Below, piece by piece: positions 61,401-64,000 of a stretch of 64,000 nt of DNA. The notes beneath the pieces were generated by a model. The model saw nothing but the letters and a program-made list of their open reading frames with translations, made no database searches and was not told where the DNA came from. The stretch comes from Delphinapterus leucas (taxonomy: Eukaryota; Chordata; Mammalia; Artiodactyla; Monodontidae), in assembly GCF_002288925.2 (NCBI RefSeq), contig NW_022098072.1, positions 23,030,450-23,094,449 on the forward strand. Reading direction: 5' to 3'. How positions within the stretch are numbered: the first letter of the stretch is position 1; each line of letters opens with the position of its first letter. The translations under genes were made by a program, and so were the position numbers.

Positions 61401-63414
61401 GTAATCCTACTGCTGGGAATAAACCTAACAAGGAGAAGACAAGCATACAAAGCCCAGGGACATTACTGGATATGTGCTGGCCCATAAAATGGTATCTGCC
61501 TAAAACTCTTACATGTTCCTTTTGCTAAGCTGCTTGCACTGGGGGCACTGAAAGTACCTGACATGTTGATATCTCTATGAGAAGATAAAAGATAGGACTG
61601 ACAATGGCAAGACTCAAATGGATGGGAATCCATCCAGTCACCAGTGCAATAAATAGTAAAAATACATTCCTCTTTTTTCCTCCCTAGAGTGGTGGGTAGC
61701 AGCATATCATTTCTTTTATGCTTTGACATTTAATCTAATTTTGTTTCACTGAAAACGTTTTCTGGTTTTCTGATTTTCAAAATGGTTTATGTTAACCCAT
61801 CTGGGATGCAATCAGATGTTGAGTCAGTAAAACATCACCTTGACCTTTTTTTTTTTTTTGCGGTACGCGGGCCTCTCACTGTTGTGGCCTCTCCCGTTGC
61901 GGAGCACAGTGTCCGGACGCGCAGGCTCAGCGGCCATGGCTCACGGGCCCAGCCGCTCCGCGGCATGTGGGATCTTCCCGGACCGGGGCACAAACCCGTG
62001 TCCCCTGCATCGGCAGGTGGACTCAACCACTGCGCCACCAGGGAAGCCCCACCTTGATCTTTAATGCAGGATATCATCTCAGTTTTATAGGAAAAAGTTC
62101 GACTACAAAAGCAGAACAGAAAGGCTTGAGCGTAACAACACGCTCAAGGACAGCTTTTATCCATACATCAGGATCCAGAGTATTTTCTTTAAAAACCTAC
62201 ATCTAGCAATGGGCAATGGCTACTAAGAGTTATACTCTTGAGAAAATGCAAAAGAGATCCACTTGTTTAATTTTTAAATTAAAATTTTTTTGGTTAAAAA
62301 CTCTTTCATAAATTTTGACAAGATTCTACTATCAAGCATCAAAGCCAACTATCAAATGGTCAAAAGAGATTTTCAAGAAACTATGTGCACAAAAGAGTAT
62401 GTACCAGATAGTCCTAAATTTATGAACAAATTACATTCCAAAGTTTTTTGGAAATACTGATTTAAAACTCAGAAAAAATTTTCTTGAAAAAAAGAAAAAG
62501 AAAAAGAAAAAAGGTACTGAAATGGTGGCTGGCTCCCAAGGTAGAAGACTATTTAATGAATAATACAATTTAACTTTAGTACAGTTACCCATTATTTCAT
62601 CACCATAGAAAAATGCTAAAATCCAACTGGGAAAGCTAGAGGCTAAGCCAATATTTCTCTTTCACTGGCCCCAAATCCTGAGAGTAGAATACTCCTTTTC
62701 TTATTCCTAATCTGCTGGAAATGGTGATGGTGGTTGGAGATGAGGGTAAAATCCTTTCCGGGCTAACTTTTCTTTCAAGGGCCATAGGAAGGGATTCGCT
62801 TCCTATTTTTTTTTATTCTTTTATAATTTTTTTTCTTTTTTATTTATTTATTTGTGGCTGAGTTGGGTCTTTGTTGCTGCACGTGGGCTTCCTCTAGTTG
62901 CAGCGAGTGGAGGCTACTCTTCGTCGCAGTGCATGGGCTTCTCCTTGCGGTGGCTTCTCGTTGCGGAGCACAGGATCTAGGTGTGTGGGCTTCAGTAGTT
63001 GTGGCACATGGGCTTCAGTAGTTGTGGCACATGGGCTTTAGTAGTTGTGGCTCGCAGGTTCTAGAGCGCAGGCTCAGTAGTTGTGGCGCACGGGCTTAGT
63101 TGCTCCACGGCATCATGTGGGATCTTCCCAGACCAGGGCTTGAACCTGTGTCCCCTGCACTGGCAGGTGGATTCCTAACCACCACACCATCAGGGAAGCC
63201 CATCACTTCCTATTTTTAACTTTCACCTATATCAATCAACAGTAGCACAAAAGGACTCTGAACAAAAACTGGAAAAAAAAATCAGAAAATACAAAACAAT
63301 ACCTCTTTATTATATGTGCAATTTCTTGAAAAAGTGCCTTCTCATCAGCAGCATAGGTAACTTCTAGTCCTGTAATTCCAGATCTAATAAGCAATGGGGT
63401 CTGATATCTGATAT
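7325..63414 (-). CDS. REV3L: REV3L, DNA polymerase zeta catalytic subunit, C-terminal 772 residues in 15 exons (5' part outside window)
   Basis: REV3L is the family-B polymerase of the Pol zeta complex (with REV7/MAD2L2, POLD2 and POLD3). It extends primers past DNA lesions in the nucleus. The coding segments 63303-63414, 57452-57567, 53894-54012, 46968-47086, 42182-42323, 40334-40578, 39290-39398, 37226-37432, 27889-27998, 21224-21338, 17054-17191, 15035-15225, 14111-14357, 11688-11897 and 7325-7465 join to 2321 nt with matching codon phases, no internal stop and GT-AG introns. Seen in order: the exonuclease-like fold, motif A DFQSLYPS, motif B region ([13 protein letters not shown]), motif C YGDTDS, then CPVC-x8-CSNC and CKNC-x9-C-x4-C at the C terminus. 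Counting back from a 3130-residue human protein puts the motif C aspartates at 2781 and 2783, the positions known to be catalytic, which supports the assembly. The large central exon and the REV7-binding region lie beyond 64000. Nothing suggests a pseudogene. Confidence 0.98.
7945..8110. mobile_element. MER5-type hAT DNA transposon fragment
   Basis: The order 'AGTTTCAACCCTGGCTACATAC', 'CCCATCCCAGACCAATGAATCAGGATCTCTGGG' and 'CAGGTGATTCTAATG' is that of MER5A/B, a non-autonomous Charlie-like element. Confidence 0.75.
8930..9530 (-). mobile_element. Old L1 fragment (ORF2 5' region)
   Basis: Antisense-type L1 sequence, recognised by 'CTGAGAGGTGTATCAAATCTATTACTAATG ... TTTCTCATTTTATCTCCTGTAATTTCTGC'. 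Highly diverged, with approximate limits. Confidence 0.55.
9970..10260 (-). mobile_element. L2 LINE 3' fragment
   Basis: It has the complement of the L2 3' end ('TGGACTCCGTGCTAGGCACAG', 'CTGCCCTCACTGGGCTCAC'), followed by 'GAGGCTGTTGCAGGAGTC ... GGACTAGGATGGTA', which belongs to the upstream L2 sequence. Confidence 0.65.
10690..10830 (-). mobile_element. MIR-like SINE fragment
   Basis: Weak match to reverse-oriented MIR ('GAGAAAACTGGGGCCAGAGGACATGGCCAG ... GACTGGAATCCTGATG'). Confidence 0.4.
11100..11270 (+). mobile_element. MIR SINE
   Basis: Clear MIR core: 'GGGGCAAATTACTTAATCCCTCTGTGTCAGTTTACTCATCTGTAAGAGGG', followed by 'GGAAGATTAAAT'. Confidence 0.85.
11688..11897 (-). CDS. REV3L: REV3L coding exon wE14 with CysA zinc motif
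   Basis: 210 nt, residues about 3015-3084, in phase 0 at both ends. It holds Cys[18 protein letters not shown], with cysteines at about 3042, 3045, 3054 and 3057. In family-B polymerases CysA binds zinc; in Pol delta this motif helps PCNA contact. It then continues into the helix [14 protein letters not shown]. Acceptor TTATAG|ATCCAG, donor AAG|GTACAA. Confidence 0.98.
12005..12105 (-). mobile_element. L2 LINE 3' end fragment
   Basis: Complement of the L2 terminus: 'TTCAACAAATACTGAATAGCTACTATATGTCAGGCACTGGTCTAGACAATGGGG'. Confidence 0.75.
12160..12375 (+). mobile_element. L1 3' UTR fragment
   Basis: 'AACTTCCAGTTATAAAATAAGTAAGTCATTGGGATATAATATACAG ... CACTTGAAACTAATACCAGATTGTATGTCAATTATACTTCAATAAAAAA' is the L1 3' end seen more fully at 30400-30690. 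Confidence 0.75.
12393..12684 (-). mobile_element. Long CHR-type SINE
   Basis: Poly(T), then TTTTTTGCTGCGTTGGG to CCACCAGGGAAATC. The target duplication CCTGTCACT is at 12384-12392 and 12685-12693. One central module. Confidence 0.88.
13631..13832 (-). mobile_element. CHR-2-like cetacean SINE
   Basis: TTTTTTGCGGTATGCAGGCCTCTCACTG to CCACCAGGGAAGCCC. Target duplication CTCCTTTGTTCAATTTTT / CTCCTTTGTTTAATTTTT starting at 13616 and 13833. Confidence 0.9.
14111..14357 (-). CDS. REV3L: REV3L coding exon wE13
   Basis: 247 nt, completing Arg 2932 and encoding residues about 2933-3014 ([11 protein letters not shown] to YHELPR). This is the end of the thumb and the link to the C-terminal domain. Acceptor TTAAATAG|GAAAAT, donor AGG|GTAAGC. 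It ends in phase 0. Confidence 0.97.
14358..15034 (-). other. REV3L: REV3L intron between wE12 and wE13
   Basis: GT-AG intron of 677 bp with no recognised repeat. A 106-codon plus-strand ORF overlaps the exon and is a chance reading frame. Confidence 0.85.
15035..15225 (-). CDS. REV3L: REV3L coding exon wE12
   Basis: 191 nt, residues about 2869-2931 plus two bases of Arg 2932. It encodes the helical thumb ([14 protein letters not shown] to VPALELT). Acceptor TTTAAAG|ATACTT, donor ACAAG|GTAATG. An Ala is found in YRGSASYK where I recall Phe in human. Confidence 0.97.
15622..15677. repeat. 28-bp tandem duplication
   Basis: TTAAACATAACCAAGCAATG... at 15622-15649 is repeated at 15650-15677 with two differences. 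Confidence 0.9.
16564..17007 (-). mobile_element. Long CHR-type SINE with about six internal modules
   Basis: At about 440 bp it is the longest SINE in the window apart from the interrupted copy at 151-766. It starts with a (TTA)n run and ends GCCAGCAGGGAAGTCC. Target duplication TAGCCACTTAATTTCTT / TAGCCACTTATTTCTT at 16547 and 17008. The extra length comes from repeated AGTAGTTGTGGC-type modules. Confidence 0.88.
17054..17191 (-). CDS. REV3L: REV3L coding exon wE11
   Basis: 138 nt, residues about 2823-2868, in phase 0 at both ends. It contains the [10 protein letters not shown] segment, the family-B KKRY motif that contacts the primer end, and [10 protein letters not shown] at the start of the thumb. 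Acceptor ATCACAG|GTATAT, donor AAG|GTAAGT. Confidence 0.97.
17490..17965 (-). mobile_element. Old L1 3' region fragment
   Basis: Antisense L1 3' sequence: 'CATTCCATCCTGTACAAG', 'TTTAGGATGTTTCCAATCTTTTGGAGTTACAAATAGTG', 'GGATAAATACCTTGAATTGGAATTCCTGG'. Confidence 0.65.
17970..19470 (+). mobile_element. Old L1 ORF2 fragment (endonuclease into reverse transcriptase)
   Basis: 'ATCACACTAAACGTAAGTGG' and the peptide [10 protein letters not shown] mark the ORF2 endonuclease start. 'ATACTTGGAGACTTTAGCACC' follows (GDF-type motif), and later 'GGACTAGATTGCTTCACTGATGAATTTTATCAATC' ([11 protein letters not shown], start of RT). It is full of stops. A short repeat at 17998-18065 expands its 5' part. Confidence 0.7.
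19650..20475 (+). mobile_element. L2 LINE, long fragment
   Basis: Pyrimidine-rich L2 sequence running into the L2 3' end ('TTGGCTCTTAGAGGGCAGGACTGTGTCTCATGC'). Plus-strand order is kept over about 0.8 kb. Very diverged. Confidence 0.6.
20513..21034 (+). mobile_element. MLT1 (MaLR) solo LTR, MLT1C/D-like
   Basis: It starts TGTGGCAGACTG. It includes 'ATTCCTGACCCATAAAAATCTGTAAGCTCAATAAAATGGTGCTTGTTTTACACCATTAGGTTTGGGGTTACACAGCGATAGTTAACTGGAATA', the typical 3' end of MLT1 LTRs. No internal retroviral genes. Confidence 0.75.
21224..21338 (-). CDS. REV3L: REV3L coding exon wE10
   Basis: 115 nt, completing Ser 2784 of motif C and encoding residues about 2785-2822 ([14 protein letters not shown] to KLKFEK). 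This is the palm segment just after the active site. Acceptor CTCTTAG|TATGTT, donor AAG|GTAAGA. It ends in phase 0. Confidence 0.97.
21780..22230 (-). mobile_element. Old L1 3' region fragment
   Basis: Antisense L1: 'TCATTTAATGGTATATTGTGAACATTTTCCCATGTCA', 'CAATGTATGGATATAGTATAATTTAACCA', 'AGAATAAATTCCTAGAAGAGGAATTTCTAG'. Confidence 0.65.
22890..23930 (-). mobile_element. L1 3' region fragment split by an LTR
   Basis: Starts 'CAACTTCATTGAGATATAATTTGCATATAATAAAATG' and resumes after the LTR with 'TGTAACTACCACCGGAATCAAGATATAGG' to 'GAGTAGGATTGTTGAGTCATG', in continuous antisense L1 order. Confidence 0.75.
22993..23378 (+). mobile_element. MLT1A-like (MaLR) solo LTR inside L1
   Basis: TGCTATGGGCTGAACTGTGCCCC at the 5' end, 'GTATTTGGAGATAGGGCCTTTAAAG', 'CTTGATCTTGGACTTCAAACCTCCAGAACTGTGAGAAAATAAATTTGTGC', and CTAGAAAATTAATATA at the 3' end. 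Confidence 0.88.
23950..24185 (+). mobile_element. L1 3' end fragment
   Basis: 'AGGTAAGTGGTTGCCTGGGGGCAGGGG', 'TATATCTTGACTGGGGTGGCAGCTGATTACATGGG', ending 'AATTATACCTTGATAAAG'. Same type as 46680-46925. Confidence 0.7.
24405..24527 (+). mobile_element. CHR-1-type short tRNA-derived SINE
   Basis: GGGAATTCCCTCGTGGTCCAGTTGGTTAGGACTCC to an A tail. The 9-bp target duplication AAGTTTCTA is at 24396-24404 and 24528-24536. A-box-like and B-box-like stretches are present. Confidence 0.9.
24605..24845. mobile_element. Possible MER5/MER-type DNA transposon remnant
   Basis: 'AGCAGTGATTTTCATTTCACATGGG' and 'ATTAGAATCACCTAGGAGGC' recall the MER5 ends, but the match is weak. Confidence 0.35.
25161..25367 (-). 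mobile_element. CHR-2-like cetacean SINE
   Basis: Poly(T), then TTTTGCAGTACGCGGGCCTCCC to CCACCAGGGAAGCC. Target duplication CTAAGTGACTTTTTT / CTAAGCGACTTTTTT starting at 25152 and 25368. Confidence 0.9.
25787..25905 (+). mobile_element. CHR-1-type short SINE
   Basis: GGGAATTCCCTGGCGGTCCAGTGGTTAGGACTCG with a B box GGTTCGATCCC and an A tail. Target duplication GATACTGCA at 25778-25786 and 25906-25914. Confidence 0.93.
25930..26043. repeat. Compound CTTT / CT / CTAT microsatellite with a 30-bp duplication
   Basis: (TTTC)n, (TC)n and (CTAT)n follow one another. A 28-mer at 25991-26018 recurs exactly at 26021-26048, running into the start of the neighbouring SINE. Confidence 0.9.
26044..26148 (-). 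mobile_element. CHR-1-type short SINE
   Basis: GTGCTGTGTGGCACATGGGATCTTAG to CTACCAGGGAAGTTCC, minus orientation. Its A/T tail is replaced by the microsatellite on its left. Confidence 0.85.
26360..26564 (+). mobile_element. CHR-2-like cetacean SINE with perfect 16-bp target duplication
   Basis: GCTTCCCTGGTGGCGCAGTG to an 18-A tail. The flanks AAAAGTCCTCTTCCAG at 26344-26359 and 26565-26580 are identical, pointing to a fairly recent insertion. Confidence 0.95.
27889..27998 (-). CDS. REV3L: REV3L coding exon wE9 with polymerase motif C
   Basis: 110 nt, residues about 2748-2783 plus two bases of Ser 2784. It ends in motif C, YGDTD(S), which contributes the second catalytic aspartate pair (about 2781 and 2783) that binds Mg2+. 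The motif is cut by the intron inside its last Ser codon. Acceptor CAACAG|GTTGGT, donor ACAG|GTAATG. Confidence 0.98.
28816..29029 (+). mobile_element. CHR-2-like cetacean SINE
   Basis: GGGCTTCCCTGGTGGCGCAGTGG to a poly(A) tail of about 23. Target duplication AAGAATTATG / AAGAATTACG at 28806-28815 and 29030-29039. Confidence 0.93.
29845..30690 (+). mobile_element. L1 3' end: ORF2 C terminus and 3' UTR
   Basis: The frame at 29919-30209 encodes [14 protein letters not shown] and [21 protein letters not shown], the L1 ORF2 C-terminal region. The 3' UTR follows ('AACTTCCAGTTATACAATAAG ... GAAACTAATATAATGTGTTATATCAATTATATCTC') with an A-rich tail. 5'-truncated, as is usual for L1. Confidence 0.88.
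31281..31313. repeat. 15-bp tandem duplication
   Basis: CAACATGTTAGGTAGT occurs twice in a row. Confidence 0.85.
31406..31505. other. Assembly gap, 100 N
   Basis: Exactly 100 N, so the length is a placeholder. It lies between an (AT)n run (31391-31405) and the 3' side of a SINE. Confidence 0.99.
31506..31697 (-). mobile_element. CHR-2-like cetacean SINE, tail lost in the gap
   Basis: It begins GCGGTACGCGGGCCTCTCACTG directly at the gap and ends CCACTAGGGAAGCCC. The expected poly(T) tail and one target duplication are hidden in the gap. Confidence 0.9.
31994..32104 (-). mobile_element. CHR-1-type short SINE inside L1
   Basis: Poly(T), then GGCCGAGTAGCTTGTGGGATC to CCACCAGGGAATTCCC. Target duplication TTCATGTAAACTTT, exact, at 31980-31993 and 32105-32118. 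Confidence 0.93.
32580..32715 (-). mobile_element. CHR-1-type short SINE inside L1
   Basis: TTTAAAGGTTTATTATTTATTG, then GGCCGCATGGCACAGCACGTGGG to GCCAGGGAAGTCT. Exact 18-bp target duplication CCAATCTGCATACCTTTT at 32562-32579 and 32716-32733. Confidence 0.93.
37226..37432 (-). CDS. REV3L: REV3L coding exon wE8 with polymerase motif B
   Basis: 207 nt, residues about 2679-2747, in phase 0 at both ends. It holds the fingers helix with motif [20 protein letters not shown], whose Lys (about 2725) and Asn (about 2729) contact the incoming nucleotide in the family. An Ala stands in TAAN where I recall Ser in the human protein. Acceptor ATGATAG|CCTTCA, donor GAG|GTAAGT. Confidence 0.98.
37433..39289 (-). 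other. REV3L: REV3L intron between wE7 and wE8
   Basis: GT-AG intron containing an ancient tRNA-derived SINE. 37433-37840 and 38060-39289 are A/T-rich with nothing recognised. Confidence 0.85.
37842..37998 (-). mobile_element. Ancient tRNA-derived SINE (MamSINE1-like)
   Basis: The minus strand reads GGGGATGGCTTAGTGGTCTAAGC, with a good pol III A box (TGGCTTAGTGG, 37973-37983). About 44 nt later comes a decayed B box (GGTTTGAATGT, 37919-37929). The tail 'GAGTCAACCCAGCTCTTCATTCTTCCAAGG' resembles the conserved tail of old mammalian or amniote SINEs. Family name from memory. Confidence 0.6.
39290..39398 (-). CDS. REV3L: REV3L coding exon wE7
   Basis: 109 nt, completing Lys 2642 and encoding residues about 2643-2678 ([15 protein letters not shown] to SPNGIAFVK). 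It lies between motifs A and B, in the palm/fingers part of the polymerase. Acceptor TAACAG|GTATGA, donor AAG|GTAATA. It ends in phase 0. Confidence 0.97.
39399..40333 (-). other. REV3L: REV3L intron between wE6 and wE7
   Basis: GT-AG intron of 935 bp with no recognised repeat. Confidence 0.9.
40334..40578 (-). CDS. REV3L: REV3L coding exon wE6 with polymerase motif A
   Basis: 245 nt, residues about 2561-2641 plus two bases of Lys 2642. It carries palm motif A, DFQSLYPS. Its Asp is at about residue 2614 and the Leu at 2618, a position known from the literature to affect Pol zeta fidelity. Acceptor CTGCAG|TACCGT. The donor AA|GTAAGT splits a Lys codon; simple read-through would give a stop immediately after. 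Confidence 0.98.
40579..42181 (-). other. REV3L: REV3L intron between wE5 and wE6
   Basis: GT-AG intron of 1603 bp with no repeat that I can name. A 63-codon minus-strand ORF at 41719-41910 has no recognised relative. Confidence 0.9.
42182..42323 (-). CDS. REV3L: REV3L coding exon wE5
   Basis: 142 nt, completing Arg 2513 and encoding residues about 2514-2560 ([11 protein letters not shown] to VLTRGSQ). The YxxxD motif of ExoIII appears here as YISRV, so the metal-binding Asp is replaced by Val. Acceptor TTAACAG|ATGGAA, donor CAG|GTAGGA. It ends in phase 0. Confidence 0.97.
42853..43030 (-). mobile_element. CHR-2-like SINE, copy left of the gap
   Basis: (ATT)n, then TTTTTTGCGGTACGCGGGCC to CCACCAGGGAAGCCCCCGT. 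A deletion of about 20 bp removes the usual CACGAACCCGTGTCCCCTG. The last 144 bp are identical to 43132-43275. Confidence 0.9.
43032..43131. other. Assembly gap, 100 N
   Basis: Exactly 100 N, a placeholder length, bounded by two identical 144-bp blocks. Confidence 0.99.
43132..43275 (-). mobile_element. CHR-2-like SINE, copy right of the gap
   Basis: Identical to 42887-43030, including the private 20-bp deletion. Probably the same physical SINE assembled twice. Confidence 0.9.
44973..44999. repeat. (GTTTT)n microsatellite
   Basis: GTTTT repeats that form the tail of the adjoining minus-strand SINE. Confidence 0.9.
45000..45109 (-). mobile_element. CHR-1-type short SINE inside L1
   Basis: GGCCTCACTGTGGGGCATGCGGG to CAGCCAGGAAAGTCCC. 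Diverged, so an older copy. Confidence 0.85.
45675..46065. repeat. Degenerate interspersed GGGAAGAGCAGGAA motif array
   Basis: Variants of GGGAAGAGCAGGAA start near 45681, 45748, 45823, 45877, 45912, 45984 and 46026, some followed by CCTG/CCAGG and ACCACT. Spacing is irregular (35-75 bp). Confidence 0.55.
46155..46182. repeat. A-run and (AT)n microsatellite
   Basis: A13 followed by (AT)n. Confidence 0.85.
46435..46925 (+). mobile_element. L1 3' end fragment
   Basis: 'CAACTGTCCATCAACAGGTGACTGGATAAATTGTAGTATACTC' and '...TTATCTTGATTGGGGTAGTGATTACAGGGTGTATACA ... AAATTATACTCCAACAATACTGA'. Together with 43900-46430 it could be one internally deleted L1. Confidence 0.8.
46968..47086 (-). CDS. 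REV3L: REV3L coding exon wE4
   Basis: 119 nt, residues about 2474-2512 plus two bases of Arg 2513. It contains [16 protein letters not shown], the segment that in proofreading relatives leads into ExoIII. Acceptor TCCTTAG|GTGGCT, donor CAG|GTAATG. Codon phases match both neighbouring exons. Confidence 0.97.
48069..48090. repeat. (AC)n microsatellite
   Basis: About ten CA dinucleotides. Confidence 0.9.
49290..49575 (-). mobile_element. L1 3' region fragment
   Basis: Antisense L1: 'AAAGTGAACAACTCATGAAG', 'TGTAACCACCATGCATATGAAGAA', 'CACCAAAGTTACAGATTAGTCTTGCC', 'GAGATTCATCTATTGTTCAACGTGGC'. Confidence 0.75.
50290..51100 (+). mobile_element. L2 LINE fragment
   Basis: Pyrimidine-rich L2 body: 'CACCTGGATATCTGACTGATACCTCATGCTC', 'CAATCATTCTTGACACCTCCTCC', 'TTGAGCTACTTCAATAATGTTCTCACTGGTTTCCTACC'. 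Very diverged, with approximate limits. Confidence 0.6.
52632..52853. mobile_element. Tigger-type (mariner superfamily) non-autonomous DNA transposon
   Basis: Inverted ends CAGTGGACCCTTGAACAACA and, from the other side, CAGTTGACCCTCAAACAACA, with TA at both borders (52630-52631 and 52854-52855). 222 bp, no transposase. Confidence 0.85.
53894..54012 (-). CDS. REV3L: REV3L coding exon wE3
   Basis: 119 nt, completing Asp 2434 and encoding residues about 2435-2473. It includes the conserved [14 protein letters not shown] segment of the exonuclease-like fold. Acceptor TCTATAG|ATGACA, donor GAG|GTAAGG. It ends on a codon boundary (phase 0). Confidence 0.97.
54343..54665 (-). mobile_element. Long CHR-type SINE
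   Basis: TTTTAAATAAATTTATTTATTTTTGGATG to CCACCAGGGAAGCCC. The target duplication is short (TGCTATTT near 54331 and 54668). Two central modules. Confidence 0.85.
54792..54984 (+). mobile_element. CHR-2-like cetacean SINE without A tail
   Basis: GGGCTTCCCTGGTGGCGCAGTG to GAGGCCCGTGTACCAAG. The poly(A) tail and a clear target duplication are missing, so it was probably trimmed by a later deletion. Confidence 0.88.
55372..55581 (+). mobile_element. CHR-2-like cetacean SINE with perfect 14-bp target duplication
   Basis: GGGCTTCCCTGGTGGCGCAG to a poly(A) of about 18. AATACAGCCACTTT is identical at 55358-55371 and 55582-55595. Confidence 0.95.
55935..56177 (-). mobile_element. MIR SINE
   Basis: Reverse MIR: 'CCCTATTTTACAGACGAACAAAATGAGG', 'GGCCAGGATTTGAACCCAGGTGGTCTTTCTCCAGAATGTGTGCT'. 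Confidence 0.8.
56178..56240. repeat. Minisatellite, four copies of a 16-bp unit
   Basis: TGCCCTTTCTACTGCA repeated. The first copy lacks one C and the last has G for A. Confidence 0.93.
57072..57288 (+). mobile_element. CHR-2-like cetacean SINE
   Basis: GAGCTTCCCTGGTGGCGCAG to a poly(A) of about 25. Target duplication GCTGGATA at 57064-57071 and 57289-57296. Confidence 0.92.
57452..57567 (-). CDS. REV3L: REV3L coding exon wE2
   Basis: 116 nt, residues about 2395-2434, with both end codons split. It contains [16 protein letters not shown], which lines up with the ExoII region of proofreading B polymerases (DPD...GYNIxNFD). The catalytic Asp position reads Ser, in line with the lack of proofreading in Pol zeta. 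Acceptor CTTTAG|GTATGA, donor CCAG|GTAGGA. Confidence 0.97.
60880..60960 (+). mobile_element. L2 LINE 3' end remnant
   Basis: 'ATATTCAGCACTTAAGAACTGTACCTTACACATAG' recalls the L2 end. Weak. Confidence 0.4.
60965..61115 (-). mobile_element. MIR SINE
   Basis: Reverse MIR: 'CCCCTTTTACAGATGAGGAAACCAAAGTTTAGAGAGATAAGTAACTTGCTCAAG'. Confidence 0.85.
61849..62049 (-). mobile_element. CHR-2-like cetacean SINE
   Basis: Poly(T), then GCGGTACGCGGGCCTCTCACTG to CCACCAGGGAAGCCC. Target duplication CACCTTGACCTTT / CACCTTGATCTTT starting at 61836 and about 62050. Confidence 0.92.
62813..63203 (-). mobile_element. Long CHR-type SINE with four internal modules
   Basis: TTTATTTATTTATTTGTGGCTGAGTTGGG to CCATCAGGGAAGCCC. 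Target duplication CTTCCTATTTTT near 62799 and 63206. It ends about 100 bp from exon wE1. Confidence 0.88.
63303..63414 (-). CDS. REV3L: REV3L coding exon wE1 (first in window)
   Basis: 112 nt. It begins with the last two bases of a split Asp codon, encodes residues about 2359-2394 (starting [12 protein letters not shown]), and ends with AG of a split Arg codon completed in the next exon. This is the N-terminal edge of the family-B exonuclease-like fold. The acceptor TTCTTAG is followed by a direct repeat of ATATCAG, so two more AGs lie 7 and 14 nt inside the exon. The outermost AG is chosen because it keeps the family sequence. The donor is AG|GTATTG. Confidence 0.93.
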
Positions 63415-64000
63415 CTAAGAATAAACAAAATATTTATTATATATAATTGTTTAAGTACTATTATCCCTTACTTTTGAGTAAGACTATGCACCTAAAATAC
63501 TTTAAAATGAGACAGCATTCCCCAAAGTAAATATGTAATTAGCTCAGTTTCTTGAAAATTTTCTTAAAGGTTTTCTAGTACATGTAACTGAAAATTCAAA
63601 TTTCATATTTTCAATTATTTTCCTGAAAAGTCTACATTCACAAAATTCCCCAGATAACGTGTCACCCAAAAAGAAAAATTACTTTGTTTCTTCCTACAGG
63701 AAGAGGCTTGCTTAGTGGAGAATATTTTACTCAGTGGTATGCTGGAGAATGCTTATAAGCACCTCTCCAGGAAAAAAAAAAAAAAGCCCTGATTTGTACT
63801 TCTTGTCTATATCCAAGATGTGAAAACTTCCCACCATGGCTAATTTGAAACTACCAATGTGACATCAACTAGTTCAAAAAAATTCATGAAAATTTAGCAA
63901 TTGGCTTGTGAACTGGTACAAGCCAGCTCAAGCACATCACTGATTAAACTGCAAATTCCTGTACAATTTTGTTATATGTTAAGACTTCCTCCTCAATTGA
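63415..64000 (-). other. REV3L: Start of the next upstream REV3L intron
   Basis: Begins with the acceptor of wE1. No repeat or exon is recognised up to the window edge. Confidence 0.8.

Larger units (their letters stand above)
57568..63302 (-). other. REV3L: REV3L intron between wE1 and wE2
   Basis: GT-AG intron. L2 and MIR remnants and two SINEs lie towards its high-coordinate end. Nothing recognised in 57568-60880, 61150-61830 and 62065-62795. Two overlapping ORFs of about 74 codons at 58326-58567 have no known relative. Confidence 0.85.

Noticed and set aside
1..64000. CRISPR array, operon or other prokaryotic system
   Set aside because: The sequence is spliced vertebrate DNA. Its repeats are transposons and microsatellites, without the regular spacer pattern of CRISPR.

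Overview
This window is vertebrate nuclear DNA, most probably from a cetacean. It carries the 3' half of one gene, REV3L, the catalytic subunit of DNA polymerase zeta, on the minus strand. The cetacean call rests on at least 15 tRNA-derived SINEs of the CHR family (Cetacea/Hippopotamus/Ruminant), including many copies of the roughly 200-bp type common in whales and dolphins. There are two assembly gaps of exactly 100 N (31406-31505 and 43032-43131). No bacterial or viral gene, no CRISPR array and no other protein-coding gene is visible. Layout: bases 1-6430 are intergenic DNA beyond the REV3L 3' end. They hold the 5' part of an antisense-lying L1 with a SINE nested inside another SINE, an L2 fragment, two long SINEs and an unidentified retrocopy-like stretch with a poly(A) tail. 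The REV3L terminal exon lies at about 6433-7465. Going up in coordinate, which is upstream in the gene, fourteen more coding exons follow: 11688-11897, 14111-14357, 15035-15225, 17054-17191, 21224-21338, 27889-27998, 37226-37432, 39290-39398, 40334-40578, 42182-42323, 46968-47086, 53894-54012, 57452-57567 and 63303-63414. They join without a frame break into 772 residues plus a stop (2321 nt). If the protein has the human length of 3130, these are residues 2359-3130. All fourteen introns are GT-AG. The encoded part covers the degenerate exonuclease-like fold, polymerase motifs A (DFQSLYPS), B and C (YGDTDS), the thumb, and the two C-terminal cysteine motifs CysA and CysB. The gene looks intact and functional, with a 3' UTR of about 0.9 kb. 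The introns are mostly old repeats: L1 pieces in both orientations (one of about 4.7 kb at 31.7-36.4 kb), L2, MIR, MER5-type and Tigger-type DNA transposons, two MaLR LTRs (MLT1), an ancient tRNA-derived SINE, and younger CHR SINEs with clear target-site duplications. I found no undescribed biological system. The observations most worth checking are an exact 144-bp duplication across the second gap, which is probably an assembly error; variable numbers of an internal module in the long CHR SINEs; an irregular repeat array inside an L1; an ancient SINE with recognisable A and B boxes in an intron; and a few REV3L residues that differ from the human protein as I recall it.
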